Numbered from the stretch's first letter, positions 46,104 to 58,290 are shown. The stretch: DNA of 64,000 bases from Paramuribaculum sp. (GCA_022511125.1 JAFLSD010000002.1:62001-126000), one strand, 5' to 3'. Translations and numbers: made by a program. The notes: a model not told the origin generated them from the sequence alone.

Positions 46104-47264
46104 TTAGGAGTTTTTGGTTGCTTCACGACTTTTCAGTTTGGCTGTCAGACGGCGCCGGATCGGTTCGTCATAGCATTTCACGAAGAAAAAGGCTAATGGA
46201 ATCAAAACCACGAAAATCACCATTGTTACCGGCCATACCTGACTGTAAGAATAGCCGTTGTTCCACACCCACGAATAAAACAGATACATCGCCGGATAAT
46301 GGATGATATAAATCGGATAGGAAATCACTCCCAGAAAACCACAGATCTTTTCCGATTTGCGGTCGGTAGTCTTGCCTGAAGCACCCAGATAGACAATACA
46401 CGGGAACAGGAAGAGAGTGCATATAAGATCGTAAACGGCATTCCAAACGGAGGCTTCTCCCGTGGGAGTCACGTAGGGCATGCACATCAGTATAGCCATC
46501 ATCAAGGCGCATATCCAGAAAGCGCCCCTTATTTTCACGGGTTTGAAACCGCGCGACATCAAAAGTCCTATACCGAACGAAAAGCCCAGACGCATCAGAC
46601 CGCCGAAAAATCCCCACTCGCCCATCGACCAACCCACACCGAGGCTATAAGCGCCTGACATATCGGTCAGCGCTACGAACGACAATCCGACAGCGCAACA
46701 TATCACGACGACGCGCAATGCCTTAGTCGTCAGGCTGTGCAACCAGACAGCGTAAAGGATACTTCCGATATATTCGAAAAAGAGCGACCATGCGGGTCCT
46801 ACCAAGGGGAAAGCTTCACCGTTGCCTCTTACATCTGGTTCCGTTCCGGGGAGAGCCGGAATCATGAAAAGTCCCATAACAAACGACACTACAATAGCCC
46901 AAACGGGCACCTTCGTATGATCCCAATGCTCACAGCCTTGGATAATAAAAGCGATAACCCCGAGAACCACAGCCATCACAACCATAGGCTGCAGACGGAT
47001 GATACGGCGCAAGATAAAATTGCTGCGAGTCATCCCCTTTTTCCAGCGGTCATCATAGGCATAACCGATAACGAAACCCGAAAGGACGAAAAAGAAATCC
47101 ACGGCAAGGTATCCGTGATTGAACTTCTGATCTACTCCCGAAGTGGCGAAGCCCTCGAAAAAATGATACCATATAACGAGCAATGCAGCCACACCTCTGA
47201 GACCGTCAAGAAGTTCATAATGAGGTTTTTGTTTATATAACAAATCGGTTGTTCCTATAGACAT
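46104..47264 (-). CDS. Acyltransferase family 3 membrane protein
   Basis: The 386-residue protein has about ten membrane segments and the family start ELLDGLRGVAALLVIWYHFFE, with the conserved histidine in WYHF and DFFFVLSGFVIGY. Such inner-membrane enzymes move acetyl, succinyl or similar groups onto sugars of the O-antigen, capsule or other envelope glycans. No glycan gene cluster surrounds it, so the acceptor is unknown. The promoter box TAACTTTG is at 47292-47299 on the minus strand. Confidence 0.9.
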   Translation of the reverse strand: MSIGTTDLLYKQKPHYELLDGLRGVAALLVIWYHFFEGFATSGVDQKFNHGYLAVDFFFVLSGFVIGYAYDDRWKKGMTRSNFILRRIIRLQPMVVMAVVLGVIAFIIQGCEHWDHTKVPVWAIVVSFVMGLFMIPALPGTEPDVRGNGEAFPLVGPAWSLFFEYIGSILYAVWLHSLTTKALRVVVICCAVGLSFVALTDMSGAYSLGVGWSMGEWGFFGGLMRLGFSFGIGLLMSRGFKPVKIRGAFWICALMMAILMCMPYVTPTGEASVWNAVYDLICTLFLFPCIVYLGASGKTTDRKSEKICGFLGVISYPIYIIHYPAMYLFYSWVWNNGYSYSQVWPVTMVIFVVLIPLAFFFVKCYDEPIRRRLTAKLKSREATKNS

Positions 47265-47628
47265 GACTTAAGGTTTTCGGTTAAATTTGTGCAAAGTTAG
47301 GCATTTCAATAATGAAAAAAATTGACCTGCGACAATATTTTTCCTTTTCAAACTGAAATCGGCGGAAAAAATTCGGAAAATTTAGAGGAAAAAAATCAGC
47401 CATCTTACACCATCTAATCTAAAACGTCGATAAAGGCCATTTAATTCAATTCTGACGCGCTTAAAATTGTCGGTAATATATTTTATCATCTCATAAATTT
47501 AAATGCATTATAAGTGCCTTAAAATCGATTTTTGAAAATATCCTCATTTCCCATTATCCAAGTTTTTTGTAACTTTGCCTGAATCATAACATAATCTTTA
47601 TTGACATAACCCTTAAAATCAGATAATT
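47265..47628. other. Intergenic region with divergent promoters
   Basis: The 364-base gap has a TAACTTTG box for the acyltransferase gene (47292-47299, minus) and another for the flavin reductase gene (47570-47577, plus). The AT-rich middle shows no gene or strong hairpin. Confidence 0.5.
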
Positions 47629-48189
47629 ATGAGAAAGAATTTCGGAGTCAAGCCGTGGACTTATCCCCAACCGGTTTTTATAGTCGCCGCATACGACGAA
47701 AACGGAACACCCTGCGCAATGAACGCAGCGTGGGGCGGAATGCATTTTGACGATCAGATAGCCATGTGTATCGGAGCCGAGCATAAGACAACAGCCAACA
47801 TTCTCGCTACTAAAGCTTTCACCGTGAGCATGGCCGATGTGGACCACACCGTTGCATGCGATTATGTGGGAGTGGTATCAGGTAATAAAGTGCCCGACAA
47901 GTTCGAACGCGCCGGTTTCCACGCCACAAAATCCGAATTCGTGAACGCTCCGCTGATCGATGAACTCCCCATGGCTCTCGAATGCGAACTCATTTCCTAC
48001 GATCCGGAAAGCTGCCACATGGTGGGACGGATAGTCAACGTATCAGCTGACGAACGAATACTCGACGACTCGGGAAAAATCGACGTAAACAAACTTAGAC
48101 CTATCACTTTCGATCCTGTCCGTAACGATTATATCGCACTCGGCGAAAAAGTCGGCGACGCTTTCCGCGACGGCCTCAAACTGAAATAA
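47629..48189 (+). CDS. Flavin reductase-like FMN-binding protein
   Basis: The 186-residue cytosolic protein has the split-barrel fold of the flavin reductase-like family: KPWTYPQPVFIVAAYDENG, NAAWGGMHFDDQIAMCIG and KTTANILATKAFTVSMAD, which line the FMN site. Such proteins reduce flavin with NAD(P)H or act as general FMN-linked reductases; the partner is unknown. A terminator follows within 25 bases. Confidence 0.88.
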   Translation: MRKNFGVKPWTYPQPVFIVAAYDENGTPCAMNAAWGGMHFDDQIAMCIGAEHKTTANILATKAFTVSMADVDHTVACDYVGVVSGNKVPDKFERAGFHATKSEFVNAPLIDELPMALECELISYDPESCHMVGRIVNVSADERILDDSGKIDVNKLRPITFDPVRNDYIALGEKVGDAFRDGLKLK

Positions 48190-48213
48190 TTACATTATAA
48201 TTATTTGAATTTT

Positions 48214-48246
48214 ACGTGTGGTTTTGATAAATCGCACGTTTTTTTA
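48214..48246 (+). terminator. Terminator after the flavin reductase gene
   Basis: ACGTGTG pairs with CGCACGT (one G-U) around a 12-base loop, followed by a T-run. Confidence 0.75.
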
Positions 48247-48259
48247 TAAAAAAAATTAT

Positions 48260-48267
48260 TACCTTTG
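48260..48267 (+). promoter_or_regulatory. Promoter -7 box of the thiamine operon
   Basis: TACCTTTG ends nine bases before the TPP riboswitch, as expected for a transcript that starts with the aptamer. Confidence 0.6.
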
Positions 48268-48275
48268 CGAAACGA

Positions 48276-48353
48276 CCGAGGGGTGCTACCGTATGCGGTG
48301 GCTGAGATCGATACCCTACGAACCTGCTCCGGATAACGCCGGCGAAGGGAAAG
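48276..48353 (+). ncRNA. Thiamine pyrophosphate (TPP) riboswitch
   Basis: The THI-box order is complete: GAGGGGTGCT, GGCTGAGATCGATACCC, GAACCTG, and CCGGATAACGCCGGCGAAGG. It lies about 70 bases before thiD and controls the operon; bound TPP is expected to lower expression. The short platform and lack of a clear terminator suggest translational control or early termination that is not visible. Confidence 0.96.
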
Positions 48354-48422
48354 AGTCTGAAAGGCCATGTCAAAGCCGCGTCGCATAGCTCATTCTGAGG
48401 TCGAAAGCAAAATTGAATCAGG

Positions 48423-49259
48423 ATGCGACAGTACTATCCGATATTGAGTATAGCAGGCTCCGACTCGTCGGGAGGAGCCGGAATCCAAGCAGATATCAAG
48501 ACCATATCCGCTATCGGAGGTTACGCCATGACCGCAATCACAGCCCTTACCGCCCAATCGACTCAAGGTGTAAGCGCAATCGTCCCCACAAGCAGCGAGA
48601 TGATCAGGGAGCAGATTATGACCACGTGCCTTGACATCCGCCCGAAAGCAGTCAAAACGGGAATGATAGCCGACGCCGCAGGGATGGAGGCCGTAGCCGA
48701 CTGTCTGGTAGAACTTAAGCTTGAAAACATTGTGGTGGACCCTGTCATGGTTTCCACATCGGGTAGCCGGCTTTCGGCAACGGATGCGATGGACATCATG
48801 AAAAAACGCATTTTCCCTTTGGCCGCGATAGTGACACCCAATATTTCGGAAGCAATAGCTCTAACCGGCGAGACTGATCCTCTCATGCAAGCCGAACGAC
48901 TTCACGGTGAAGGCTGCAGAGCCGTATTACTCAAAGGGGGCGATTCCGAACGCGACGATATGAAAATAGACATCCTGTCGGTACATGGCGAACCGCCTGC
49001 ATATTTCCGCGCCGACGCTGTAAGAACAACCAATACCCACGGCACAGGATGTACTCTTTCATCGGCTATCGCTACCTACTTAGCAATGGGTTACGACTTG
49101 GAAAGCGCCGTGATGCGCGGCAAACTGTTCGTGACCCGTGCTCTCGAAGCCGGCTCGTTTGTCACAACCGGTCGCGGGCATGGACCGGTGAACCATTTTT
49201 TCTCTCCGCGCAGAATGAAAACATTCAATCCAAACCGAAGATATGAGAATCAAGATTAA
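48423..49259 (+). CDS. thiD: Hydroxymethylpyrimidine (phosphate) kinase
   Basis: ThiD phosphorylates HMP and HMP-phosphate to HMP-PP. The 278-residue ribokinase-fold protein starts with ILSIAGSDSSGGAGIQADIK, has DPVMVSTSGSRL in the middle, and ends with the anion-hole region TNTHGTGCTLSSAIAT. It is the first gene after the riboswitch and overlaps thiS by 17 bases. Confidence 0.96.
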   Translation: MRQYYPILSIAGSDSSGGAGIQADIKTISAIGGYAMTAITALTAQSTQGVSAIVPTSSEMIREQIMTTCLDIRPKAVKTGMIADAAGMEAVADCLVELKLENIVVDPVMVSTSGSRLSATDAMDIMKKRIFPLAAIVTPNISEAIALTGETDPLMQAERLHGEGCRAVLLKGGDSERDDMKIDILSVHGEPPAYFRADAVRTTNTHGTGCTLSSAIATYLAMGYDLESAVMRGKLFVTRALEAGSFVTTGRGHGPVNHFFSPRRMKTFNPNRRYENQD

Positions 49260-49443
49260 CGGAAAAGAATTTGAGGTGGAGACTGCCACCACCCTATCCC
49301 AGGCTATGGAAAAAGCCTCTATCAAGCAGGGAGGCGTGGCGACGGCTCTGAACGGCAAAGTCATACCGGCAGCCATGCGCGACAAAACCGTTCTCGCCGA
49401 CGGTGACAACATCGTAATAATCAAAGCATTCTACGGAGGATGA
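49243..49443 (+). CDS. thiS: Sulfur carrier protein ThiS
   Basis: This 66-residue ubiquitin-like carrier ends in YGG, the C-terminal Gly-Gly that is adenylated and then carries sulfur as a thiocarboxylate for thiazole synthesis. The start MRIKINGKEFEVET and the length are typical. It overlaps thiD upstream and the TenI-like gene downstream (ATGA). Confidence 0.95.
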   Translation: MRIKINGKEFEVETATTLSQAMEKASIKQGGVATALNGKVIPAAMRDKTVLADGDNIVIIKAFYGG

Positions 49444-50027
49444 ATTATCTGAAAAATGCCATAACAGCACCCGAACAGCGGCCTGACGAAGCGAAAAGAA
49501 TCGTCACGATTCTCGAGGCCGGTTGGGATGGCGTGCATATCCGCTTACCCAACGCAAGTCTCAAAGAAGTAAAGACACTTATCGAAACCATCCCGCAGAA
49601 ATATCACGACCGGCTATGGTTGCACGGACATTTCGAACTCGTAAACGAATTTAACCTCGGAGGATTGCACCTCAACAGCCGATGTCCACAACCGCCGGCA
49701 AACTACACGGGTCGACTCAGCCGGGCTTGCCATACGGTAGAAGAAGTGACGTCATACGGAAACGACCGCAATTTCAGCAAACTCATACTCAGCCCTATCT
49801 TCGACAGCATTTCCAAAAAAGGATATCCGGCTAAATTCAGCGACTACGAACTGCTTGAAATAGCCGACCTTGCCGTTCCCGTAATCGCCCTGGGAGGGGT
49901 AACCCCCGAAAGAATAGACGAATTAAGCAAATGGCCCTTCTCGGGTTATGCCGTTCTGGGATATTTTCAGCAAGCGGCGACAATAGAAGAATTGAAAGAA
50001 CGTATAGGACGATTTGAAAATTCATAA
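49440..50027 (+). CDS. tenI: TenI-like thiazole tautomerase
   Basis: The 195-residue barrel protein is related to ThiE but lacks its phosphate and pyrimidine site: the ThiE QLRxK motif reads HIRLP here. It keeps the TenI-type histidine in SRACHTVEEV and a SPIFDSISKKGY loop. TenI speeds conversion of the thiazole tautomer made by ThiG into the form used by ThiE. It lies between thiS and the true thiE. It may be labelled as a second thiamine phosphate synthase by simple family matching; that activity is doubtful. Confidence 0.8.
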   Translation: MNYLKNAITAPEQRPDEAKRIVTILEAGWDGVHIRLPNASLKEVKTLIETIPQKYHDRLWLHGHFELVNEFNLGGLHLNSRCPQPPANYTGRLSRACHTVEEVTSYGNDRNFSKLILSPIFDSISKKGYPAKFSDYELLEIADLAVPVIALGGVTPERIDELSKWPFSGYAVLGYFQQAATIEELKERIGRFENS

Positions 50028-50039
50028 AAAGATATATCT

Positions 50040-50671
50040 ATGTTACAGTTCATTACACATCCATCCGACAAATACACGATAGCCGAGGAGGTACAGATGG
50101 CAATTGAAGGCGGTTGCCGTTGGATTCAACTACGGATGAAAGATGCCTCTTATGCCGAAGCAAAAGAGACAGCTCTCGAACTCATACCCTTGTGTAGGGA
50201 AACGAACACTATCCTTGTGATCGACGACCGCGTTGACCTCGTAAACGAACTCCGAGTATCGGGGGTGCATCTCGGTAAAGAAGATATGGATCCTCTCGAA
50301 GCCCGCGAACTCCTCGGACCGCACGCCATCATAGGAGTGACCGCCAATACCGAGGAGGACGTCCTGAAATTCAAGGGAAAAGACGTGGATTATGTCGGAG
50401 TGGGACCATTCAGATATACCACAACCAAAAGCAAACTGTCGCCCGTACTCGGTCTTGATGGGATAGCACGGATAGTTAAAGCCACCCGCGACGCGGGAAT
50501 GGACATTCCTATAGTGGCCGTGGGAGGCATTACTCTCGACGATGTAGAACCGTTGATGGCAACGGGCGTGAACGGCATAGCGGTCAGCGGCTCAATCATC
50601 AATTCCGAAGATCCGATGCTTTATACCATGAAAATCATGGAAAAACTGTTAAATATCAATCCTTCAGCAAA

Positions 50672-50675
<4 letters not shown>
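50040..50675 (+). CDS. thiE: Thiamine-phosphate synthase
   Basis: ThiE joins HMP-PP and thiazole phosphate. The 211-residue barrel has the substrate motifs [44 protein letters not shown] and AVGGITLDD. It overlaps thiG by four bases (ATGA). Confidence 0.95.
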
Positions 50676-53175
<2,500 letters not shown>

Positions 53176-53183
53176 ACTTGACG

Positions 53184-54293
53184 ATGTTCTACGACGAATT
53201 ACGCAAATACGATTGGGATGAAACCCGACAGCTCATTATGTCGAAAAGCGATGCCGACGTGCGCTACGCACTGCGCAAAGAACGGCTCACCGTCGACGAT
53301 TTTATGGCTTTGATCTCCCCTGCCGCCGTGCCCTATCTCGAGCAGATGGCACAGCTTTCCCATAAGATCACTCTCGAACGTTTCGGCAAAACGGTTTCGC
53401 TCTATATCCCGCTCTATGTGTCGAATGCCTGCACAAACCACTGCGTGTATTGCGGATTCAACCACAGCAATCCTTTGGAACGCGTCACACTGTCCTTAGA
53501 GCAGGTAGAGGCCGAATGTAAGGCTATCAGGAGGCTCGGTCCGTTTGAAAACCTACTGATCGTTTCCGGTGAGTTTCCGGCGCTCAACGGAACCGACTAT
53601 CTTGAAAAAGTACTCAAAACAGCCAGACCTTACTTCAACAACCTGACCATAGAAGTGATGCCGCTGAAAGAAAAAGATTATTACCGCCTGACCAATTCGG
53701 GGCTTAACGGCGTGGTTTGCTTTCAGGAGACCTACAACGAAAAGGCTTACAAGACTTATCACCCCCGCGGTATGAAATCGATATTCGAATGGAGAGTCAA
53801 CGGTTTCGACCGCATGGGACGTGCAGGAGTCCACAAAATCGGTATGGGTGTTCTCATCGGGCTTGAGGATTGGCGCACCGACGTGACCATGATGGCTCGA
53901 CATCTTCAATATCTTCGCAAAACATATTGGAAAACCCGCTATTCCATCAACTTCCCGCGGATGTGTCCGGCTGAAGGAGGCTATACGCCGAATGTCATCA
54001 TGTCCGACAAGGAGCTCGCTCAACTCACTTTCGCTTTCCGCATTTTCGATCATGACGTCGACATCTCGTATTCTACACGTGAGAAGCCGGCCTTCCGCCG
54101 CAACATGATGAAACTGGGAGTTACCTCGATGAGTGCGGGAAGCAGAACCGAACCGGGAGGTTATTGTTCGACACCCGAGGCTTTGGAACAATTTGAAGTC
54201 TCTGACGACCGTACACCGGCCCAGGTAGCTGAAGAAATAAGACAGTCGGGCTACGAGGCTGTATGGAAAGATTGGGACAAATCATTCGACTGA
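53184..54293 (+). CDS. thiH: 2-iminoacetate synthase
   Basis: ThiH cleaves tyrosine to make dehydroglycine for ThiG. Its presence instead of a glycine oxidase (ThiO) fits an anaerobe. The radical SAM motif is Cys83-x3-Cys87-x2-Cys90 (NACTNHCVYCGF), and SAGSRTEPGGYC lies near the C-terminus. The ATG at 53184 gives 369 residues. An open frame runs back to a TTG at 53163 inside thiC and is not favoured. It is the last thi gene; thiF is not in the cluster. Confidence 0.95.
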   Translation: MFYDELRKYDWDETRQLIMSKSDADVRYALRKERLTVDDFMALISPAAVPYLEQMAQLSHKITLERFGKTVSLYIPLYVSNACTNHCVYCGFNHSNPLERVTLSLEQVEAECKAIRRLGPFENLLIVSGEFPALNGTDYLEKVLKTARPYFNNLTIEVMPLKEKDYYRLTNSGLNGVVCFQETYNEKAYKTYHPRGMKSIFEWRVNGFDRMGRAGVHKIGMGVLIGLEDWRTDVTMMARHLQYLRKTYWKTRYSINFPRMCPAEGGYTPNVIMSDKELAQLTFAFRIFDHDVDISYSTREKPAFRRNMMKLGVTSMSAGSRTEPGGYCSTPEALEQFEVSDDRTPAQVAEEIRQSGYEAVWKDWDKSFD

Positions 54294-54300
54294 AAATGTT

Positions 54301-54879
54301 ATGAATCCCGGAATGAGCAACATAACGGCGAGGATCCGATCAAGCTGGCCCGTCTCCGACAAAAGCTTGTCGGAACTGCGTACATTGCTCGAACCTGTCA
54401 GATTTCCGAAGAAACACAAATTGGTGGAAGCTGACAAACGTTGCCGTTCAGCCTATTTCATCGAACGAGGACTCACCAGATCGTATTGGGTCGTAGACGG
54501 AAACGAGATCACCACATCCTTTTCAGAGGAAGGGGGGATAGTGTTCAGCATGGACGAACTTTATTATGATAGGACGAGCGAAGAATTTGTGGAGACCATG
54601 GAACCTGTGGAAGGTTTTGCCATCGACATCGACGATCTCAAAAGACTTTTCGAGCAAAACCACGAATTAGCCAACTGGGGACGCGTAATCCACCAGAATG
54701 AATATCGCCGGCTGCACCGCTCTCATAAAGAACGTCTTACACTCCCCGCAAAAGAAAGATATCTAGCTTTTTTAGATCAGTTCCCCGAAGTTTGTAAAAG
54801 GGCAAATCTCTGTTATATAGCTTCTTATCTCGGGATCACCTCCCCTACCCTAAGCAGAATAAGAAAAAATATGAAATAA
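54301..54879 (+). CDS. Crp/Fnr-family transcriptional regulator
   Basis: The 192-residue protein has a cyclic nucleotide-binding-like jelly roll (about residues 20-125) and a C-terminal helix-turn-helix (NLCYIASYLGITSPTLSRIR). It has no Fnr-type cysteine cluster, so it is not an oxygen sensor of that kind; the ligand is unknown. It follows thiH after seven bases and could be read through from the thi operon. Confidence 0.85.
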   Translation: MNPGMSNITARIRSSWPVSDKSLSELRTLLEPVRFPKKHKLVEADKRCRSAYFIERGLTRSYWVVDGNEITTSFSEEGGIVFSMDELYYDRTSEEFVETMEPVEGFAIDIDDLKRLFEQNHELANWGRVIHQNEYRRLHRSHKERLTLPAKERYLAFLDQFPEVCKRANLCYIASYLGITSPTLSRIRKNMK

Positions 54880-54905
54880 CAAATCTTCAACTTATCCGAC
54901 TGTTT

Positions 54906-55460
54906 ATGAGCAATATACATGTAAGCGCTCCAATAAAAGGAATGCCTGAAAAATTTGAAAATGAACTGCAACGCGCTGTTTATGAGAACCTGGAAGCATT
55001 AGGCATAGACTATCTGCGAACGGAAAACGATCCGGCCGTGACGATGGAAGATTGCACCGCCATCGACAATGCTTTCGGAGTAAAGACGATCAAGACGATA
55101 TTCCTGACCAACAGGCAGAAAACTAAGTTCTACCTTCTATCAATGCCGGCAGACAAACCGTTTGTGACGCGCCATTTTTGCGGAGCGATGATGATACCGA
55201 GGGTATCGTTTGCCGACGACGGAATGTTAGAGGAAAAGTTAGGAACCCCTCAAGGTGCGGCTACGCCTTTGAGTGTTGTGATTGACAAAGATTGTCAGGT
55301 GGAAGTATCGATTGACATGGATTTGCTTGAAAACGATAGGATTGTTTGCCCTGACGGAACACTTCACGGATATGTATGTCTGAAACTGACCGAACTTATC
55401 GACAAATACCTCGATTCGACCGGCCATAAGCCGCGTCTCTTAAATATGCCGCGAGAATAA
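54906..55460 (+). CDS. YbaK/ProX-like aminoacyl-tRNA deacylase
   Basis: The 184-residue protein matches the YbaK/prolyl-tRNA deacylase fold: an N-terminal helix, then DYLRTENDPAVTMEDC, VKTIKTIFLTNRQKTKFYLL with a conserved lysine, and LGTPQGAATPLSVVIDKD. Such proteins hydrolyse mischarged Ala-tRNA-Pro or related tRNAs in trans. The substrate is not determined. Confidence 0.86.
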   Translation: MSNIHVSAPIKGMPEKFENELQRAVYENLEALGIDYLRTENDPAVTMEDCTAIDNAFGVKTIKTIFLTNRQKTKFYLLSMPADKPFVTRHFCGAMMIPRVSFADDGMLEEKLGTPQGAATPLSVVIDKDCQVEVSIDMDLLENDRIVCPDGTLHGYVCLKLTELIDKYLDSTGHKPRLLNMPRE

Positions 55461-55477
55461 ACTAATCTTTTGAGCAG

Positions 55478-56803
55478 GTGAACGGAAAGAATTTGAACGG
55501 CAAAAAAATAGGGAAGATGCAAGGCTGGCTTGCGTTATCGCCTATCGTGGTGTTTCTTTTGCTTTATGTGGCAGTCTCCGTGATAGCCGGCGATTTTTAC
55601 AAAATGCCGATTGCGGTGGCTCTTTTAGCCGCTTCCATCTGGGGAGTAATAATTTCGAGGGGAAAACCTCTGATAAAAAGGATTGAAATATTTACTGAAG
55701 GGGCAGCTCACCGCGACGTTCTTTACATGATCTGCATCTTCATAATGGCGGGAGCTTTCGCCATGCTGGCCAAAGAAACAGGTGCGGTAGATGCTACTGT
55801 CAATCTGACTCTTCTGGTATTTCCACCCGAATATTTAGTTGCGGGTCTGTTTATCGCCGCATGCTTTATTTCATTATCGATCGGTACGTCGGTCGTTACG
55901 GTTGTGGCTCTCACTCCGTTAGCTGTGGAAATAGCAGTAACGACCGGAGGGGACACCGCTTTTTATGTGGCCTCCGTTCTTGGCGGTTCGTTCTTTGGCG
56001 ACAATCTGTCGTTTATTTCCGACACTACGATAACAGCCACCCGTTCGCAGGGTTGCAAAATGGGCGACAAATTCAAAGCCAATTTATGGATTGCGTTGCC
56101 GGCTGCTTTGATCACGCTGGGGCTTTACATAGTGATGGGCGAAGGAGTGACAGATACGGTAACTTATTCCGAATCAAATTATTGGCTCGTGATTCCATAC
56201 CTGACAATCATCATTTTAGCTATCTGCGGAGTGAACGTAACTTTAGTGTTGTTGTGCGGAATTATCTCAGCCGTTATCCTTGGTTTTATCTTTGATTTCT
56301 CTTTTCTTTCACTTGCGGAATTTATGGGCAAAGGGATTGACTCTATGGGCAACCTCGTGATTATCACCCTTCTGGCTTCAGGGATGTTAGGATTAATAAA
56401 GAAAGCGGGCGGCATTTCGTTCCTTCTTCAGGTGATGACGCGAAAAATTCATGGCAGTCGGGGCGCACAGACGTGTATCGCATTCTTAGTAGGATTAGTC
56501 AATCTATGCACTGCAAACAACACCATAGCCATCATAACCGTAGGCTCCATTAGCAAAGATATAGCAGGAAAATACGGGGTGGATCCGAGGAAAAGTGCAT
56601 CGATTCTCGACACGTGCAGTTGCATCGTGCAGTGTCTTATTCCCTATGGCGCCCAGACTCTTTTGGCCACTTCATTAGCCGGAATTTCCCCTGTAGCTCC
56701 TTTCCGTTATCTTTATTATCCGTGGATTCTGGCGGCTATCGTCGGACTGTCAATCATTTTCCGGTTTCCGGCCTATCTAAACCGGCGTTACGCCACAACA
56801 TAG
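55478..56803 (+). CDS. NhaC-family Na+/H+ antiporter
   Basis: The 441-residue inner-membrane protein has about eleven hydrophobic segments and family motifs GTSVVTVVALTPLAVEIA, LGGSFFGDNLSFISDTTIT and CTANNTIAIITVGSI. Members exchange Na+ for H+ or organic acids. The first start is GTG at 55478; an ATG at 55517 is an alternative that would drop 13 polar residues. Its last 50 bases overlap the convergent end of queG. Confidence 0.9.
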   Translation: MNGKNLNGKKIGKMQGWLALSPIVVFLLLYVAVSVIAGDFYKMPIAVALLAASIWGVIISRGKPLIKRIEIFTEGAAHRDVLYMICIFIMAGAFAMLAKETGAVDATVNLTLLVFPPEYLVAGLFIAACFISLSIGTSVVTVVALTPLAVEIAVTTGGDTAFYVASVLGGSFFGDNLSFISDTTITATRSQGCKMGDKFKANLWIALPAALITLGLYIVMGEGVTDTVTYSESNYWLVIPYLTIIILAICGVNVTLVLLCGIISAVILGFIFDFSFLSLAEFMGKGIDSMGNLVIITLLASGMLGLIKKAGGISFLLQVMTRKIHGSRGAQTCIAFLVGLVNLCTANNTIAIITVGSISKDIAGKYGVDPRKSASILDTCSCIVQCLIPYGAQTLLATSLAGISPVAPFRYLYYPWILAAIVGLSIIFRFPAYLNRRYATT

Positions 56804-57689
56804 CAAGCGAGGCACGCCGTATGGCAGATTTTCTGAAGAATGATTTATATTCATCTTCAGTCATGTTCTGCAAACGTTCCCGAGAGAAAGACAGAAGTTC
56901 TTCGCGCGGGTGGAATTCCGGTAAATGTTCGATGGTAGCGATATTCAAAGGACAGACATTCTGACAGATATCACAGCCATAAATATCTTCACCTAATTCA
57001 AGCCCTACGGGAAACGGATCGCGATGCTCTATTGTCAGATACGAACGGCATCTGTTAGCGTCGAGCGATGAGATTCCATCTTTAGACAGCGCTTTCCCGG
57101 GACATGCTTCTACACATCTTCCGCATTCCGGACAATGATTTGCTATGGGCCGATCGACAGGAAAAGCGATTGTCGAAAGTATCGTACCTAAGAAGAATCT
57201 TGTACCGGCTCCAGGAATGGCCAGCTGACAATTTCTGGCTATAAAGCCCACACCGGCTCTGACAGCCCAATATCGCTCGCGAAGAGGAGCCGTATCCACG
57301 CATACTCTCGTTTTTCCTCCGAACTTTTCTTCAATCTGTCTTGCAGCTTCTTTCAAACGCTTCCTTATCACGTCGTGATAATCGTCTCCCAAAGCATAGG
57401 AGGCGAATTTCAAACAGCCATCGGCTACGTCCTGAGGTTTAGGATAAGGAAAAGCGCAGACTATAACCGAACGAGCATCGTCGAGCAGCTTGCGAGGATC
57501 ATCACGCAGGGCCGTATGGCGTTCAAGCCACGACATAGACGCATGACGGCCTTCTTCAATCCAACGCCGATAATGACTTTTCGAATCGTCAGCGACTGCA
57601 TCGGCTTCGGCCACACCATAGGAAAAAGCTCCGGCTTCGCGGAGAATCCGGTCAAGGGTTTGACGGCATGGGGATTGGAAGGAGCTCAT
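56754..57689 (-). CDS. queG: Epoxyqueuosine reductase
   Basis: QueG makes queuosine in tRNA from epoxyqueuosine, using cobalamin and iron-sulfur clusters. The two 4Fe-4S sites are CPECGRCVEACPGKAL and CDICQNVCPLN. The flavin/cobalamin-like N-terminal part includes DTAPLRERYWAVRAGVGF. A start at 57689 gives 311 residues; an ATG two codons earlier is also possible, and the open frame extends to 57764 inside the deacetylase gene. It overlaps that upstream gene by 38 bases, and its 3' end overlaps nhaC. It links functionally to tgt at 62 kb. Confidence 0.93.
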   Translation of the reverse strand: MSSFQSPCRQTLDRILREAGAFSYGVAEADAVADDSKSHYRRWIEEGRHASMSWLERHTALRDDPRKLLDDARSVIVCAFPYPKPQDVADGCLKFASYALGDDYHDVIRKRLKEAARQIEEKFGGKTRVCVDTAPLRERYWAVRAGVGFIARNCQLAIPGAGTRFFLGTILSTIAFPVDRPIANHCPECGRCVEACPGKALSKDGISSLDANRCRSYLTIEHRDPFPVGLELGEDIYGCDICQNVCPLNIATIEHLPEFHPREELLSFSRERLQNMTEDEYKSFFRKSAIRRASLAMLWRNAGLDRPETGK

Positions 57690-58281
57690 AACCATTGTGT
57701 TTAAGCCATAGAATGGATTCCTCGAGGGAAGCCAGGATATTTCTTCTCGCTTTTTCCGAATCATGAAAAACGATAATCGAACCGGGGCGAGTGAAACGTT
57801 TTACGTTTTCTATCACAATCCGGGGTGTTACTCTTCTGCCGTAATCACGTGTCAGGACATCGTGCATGACGATTGTGTACCGTTCTTTCAAGCGCTTGTT
57901 CTGACAGCGCTTCATCAGACCGTGGGGTGGACGGAAAAGACTGCTCCCGATCAACTTTCCAGCCTCTTCAATATCTGCTAAATAAAATTCGCAAGAGTTT
58001 TTCAAGCCTTGAAGATGATGCATGGTATGATTTCCGAAGCTATGCCCGTTTTTCTTAATCTGCTCAAACAGTTCGGGATGTTTTCTCACGTTATCTCCGA
58101 CGACGAAAAATGTGGCTTTGACATTATGACGGTCGAGAATGTCAAGCACTTGGGGAGTCACTTCGGGCACCGGCCCGTCATCAAATGTGAGATAAACCGA
58201 TTTCCGCGACGCATTATCCATACGCCAAACCGCCCCCGGAAGAAGGAGGCGGTGAAGTTTAGGCGGTCGTTCAATGAACAT
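57652..58281 (-). CDS. Polysaccharide deacetylase (NodB-type)
   Basis: The 209-residue enzyme has the carbohydrate esterase 4 motifs in order: TFDDGP (metal Asp and catalytic Asp), HTMHH (metal His pair), RPPHG, and a C-terminal IVFHDS. It probably removes acetyl groups from peptidoglycan or another polymer. No cleavable signal is apparent, which is unusual for an envelope enzyme, so its location is unclear. It lies nine bases after the DUF2723 gene. Confidence 0.9.
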   Translation of the reverse strand: MFIERPPKLHRLLLPGAVWRMDNASRKSVYLTFDDGPVPEVTPQVLDILDRHNVKATFFVVGDNVRKHPELFEQIKKNGHSFGNHTMHHLQGLKNSCEFYLADIEEAGKLIGSSLFRPPHGLMKRCQNKRLKERYTIVMHDVLTRDYGRRVTPRIVIENVKRFTRPGSIIVFHDSEKARRNILASLEESILWLKHNGYELLPIPMPSNP

Positions 58282-58290
58282 AATTCGATC

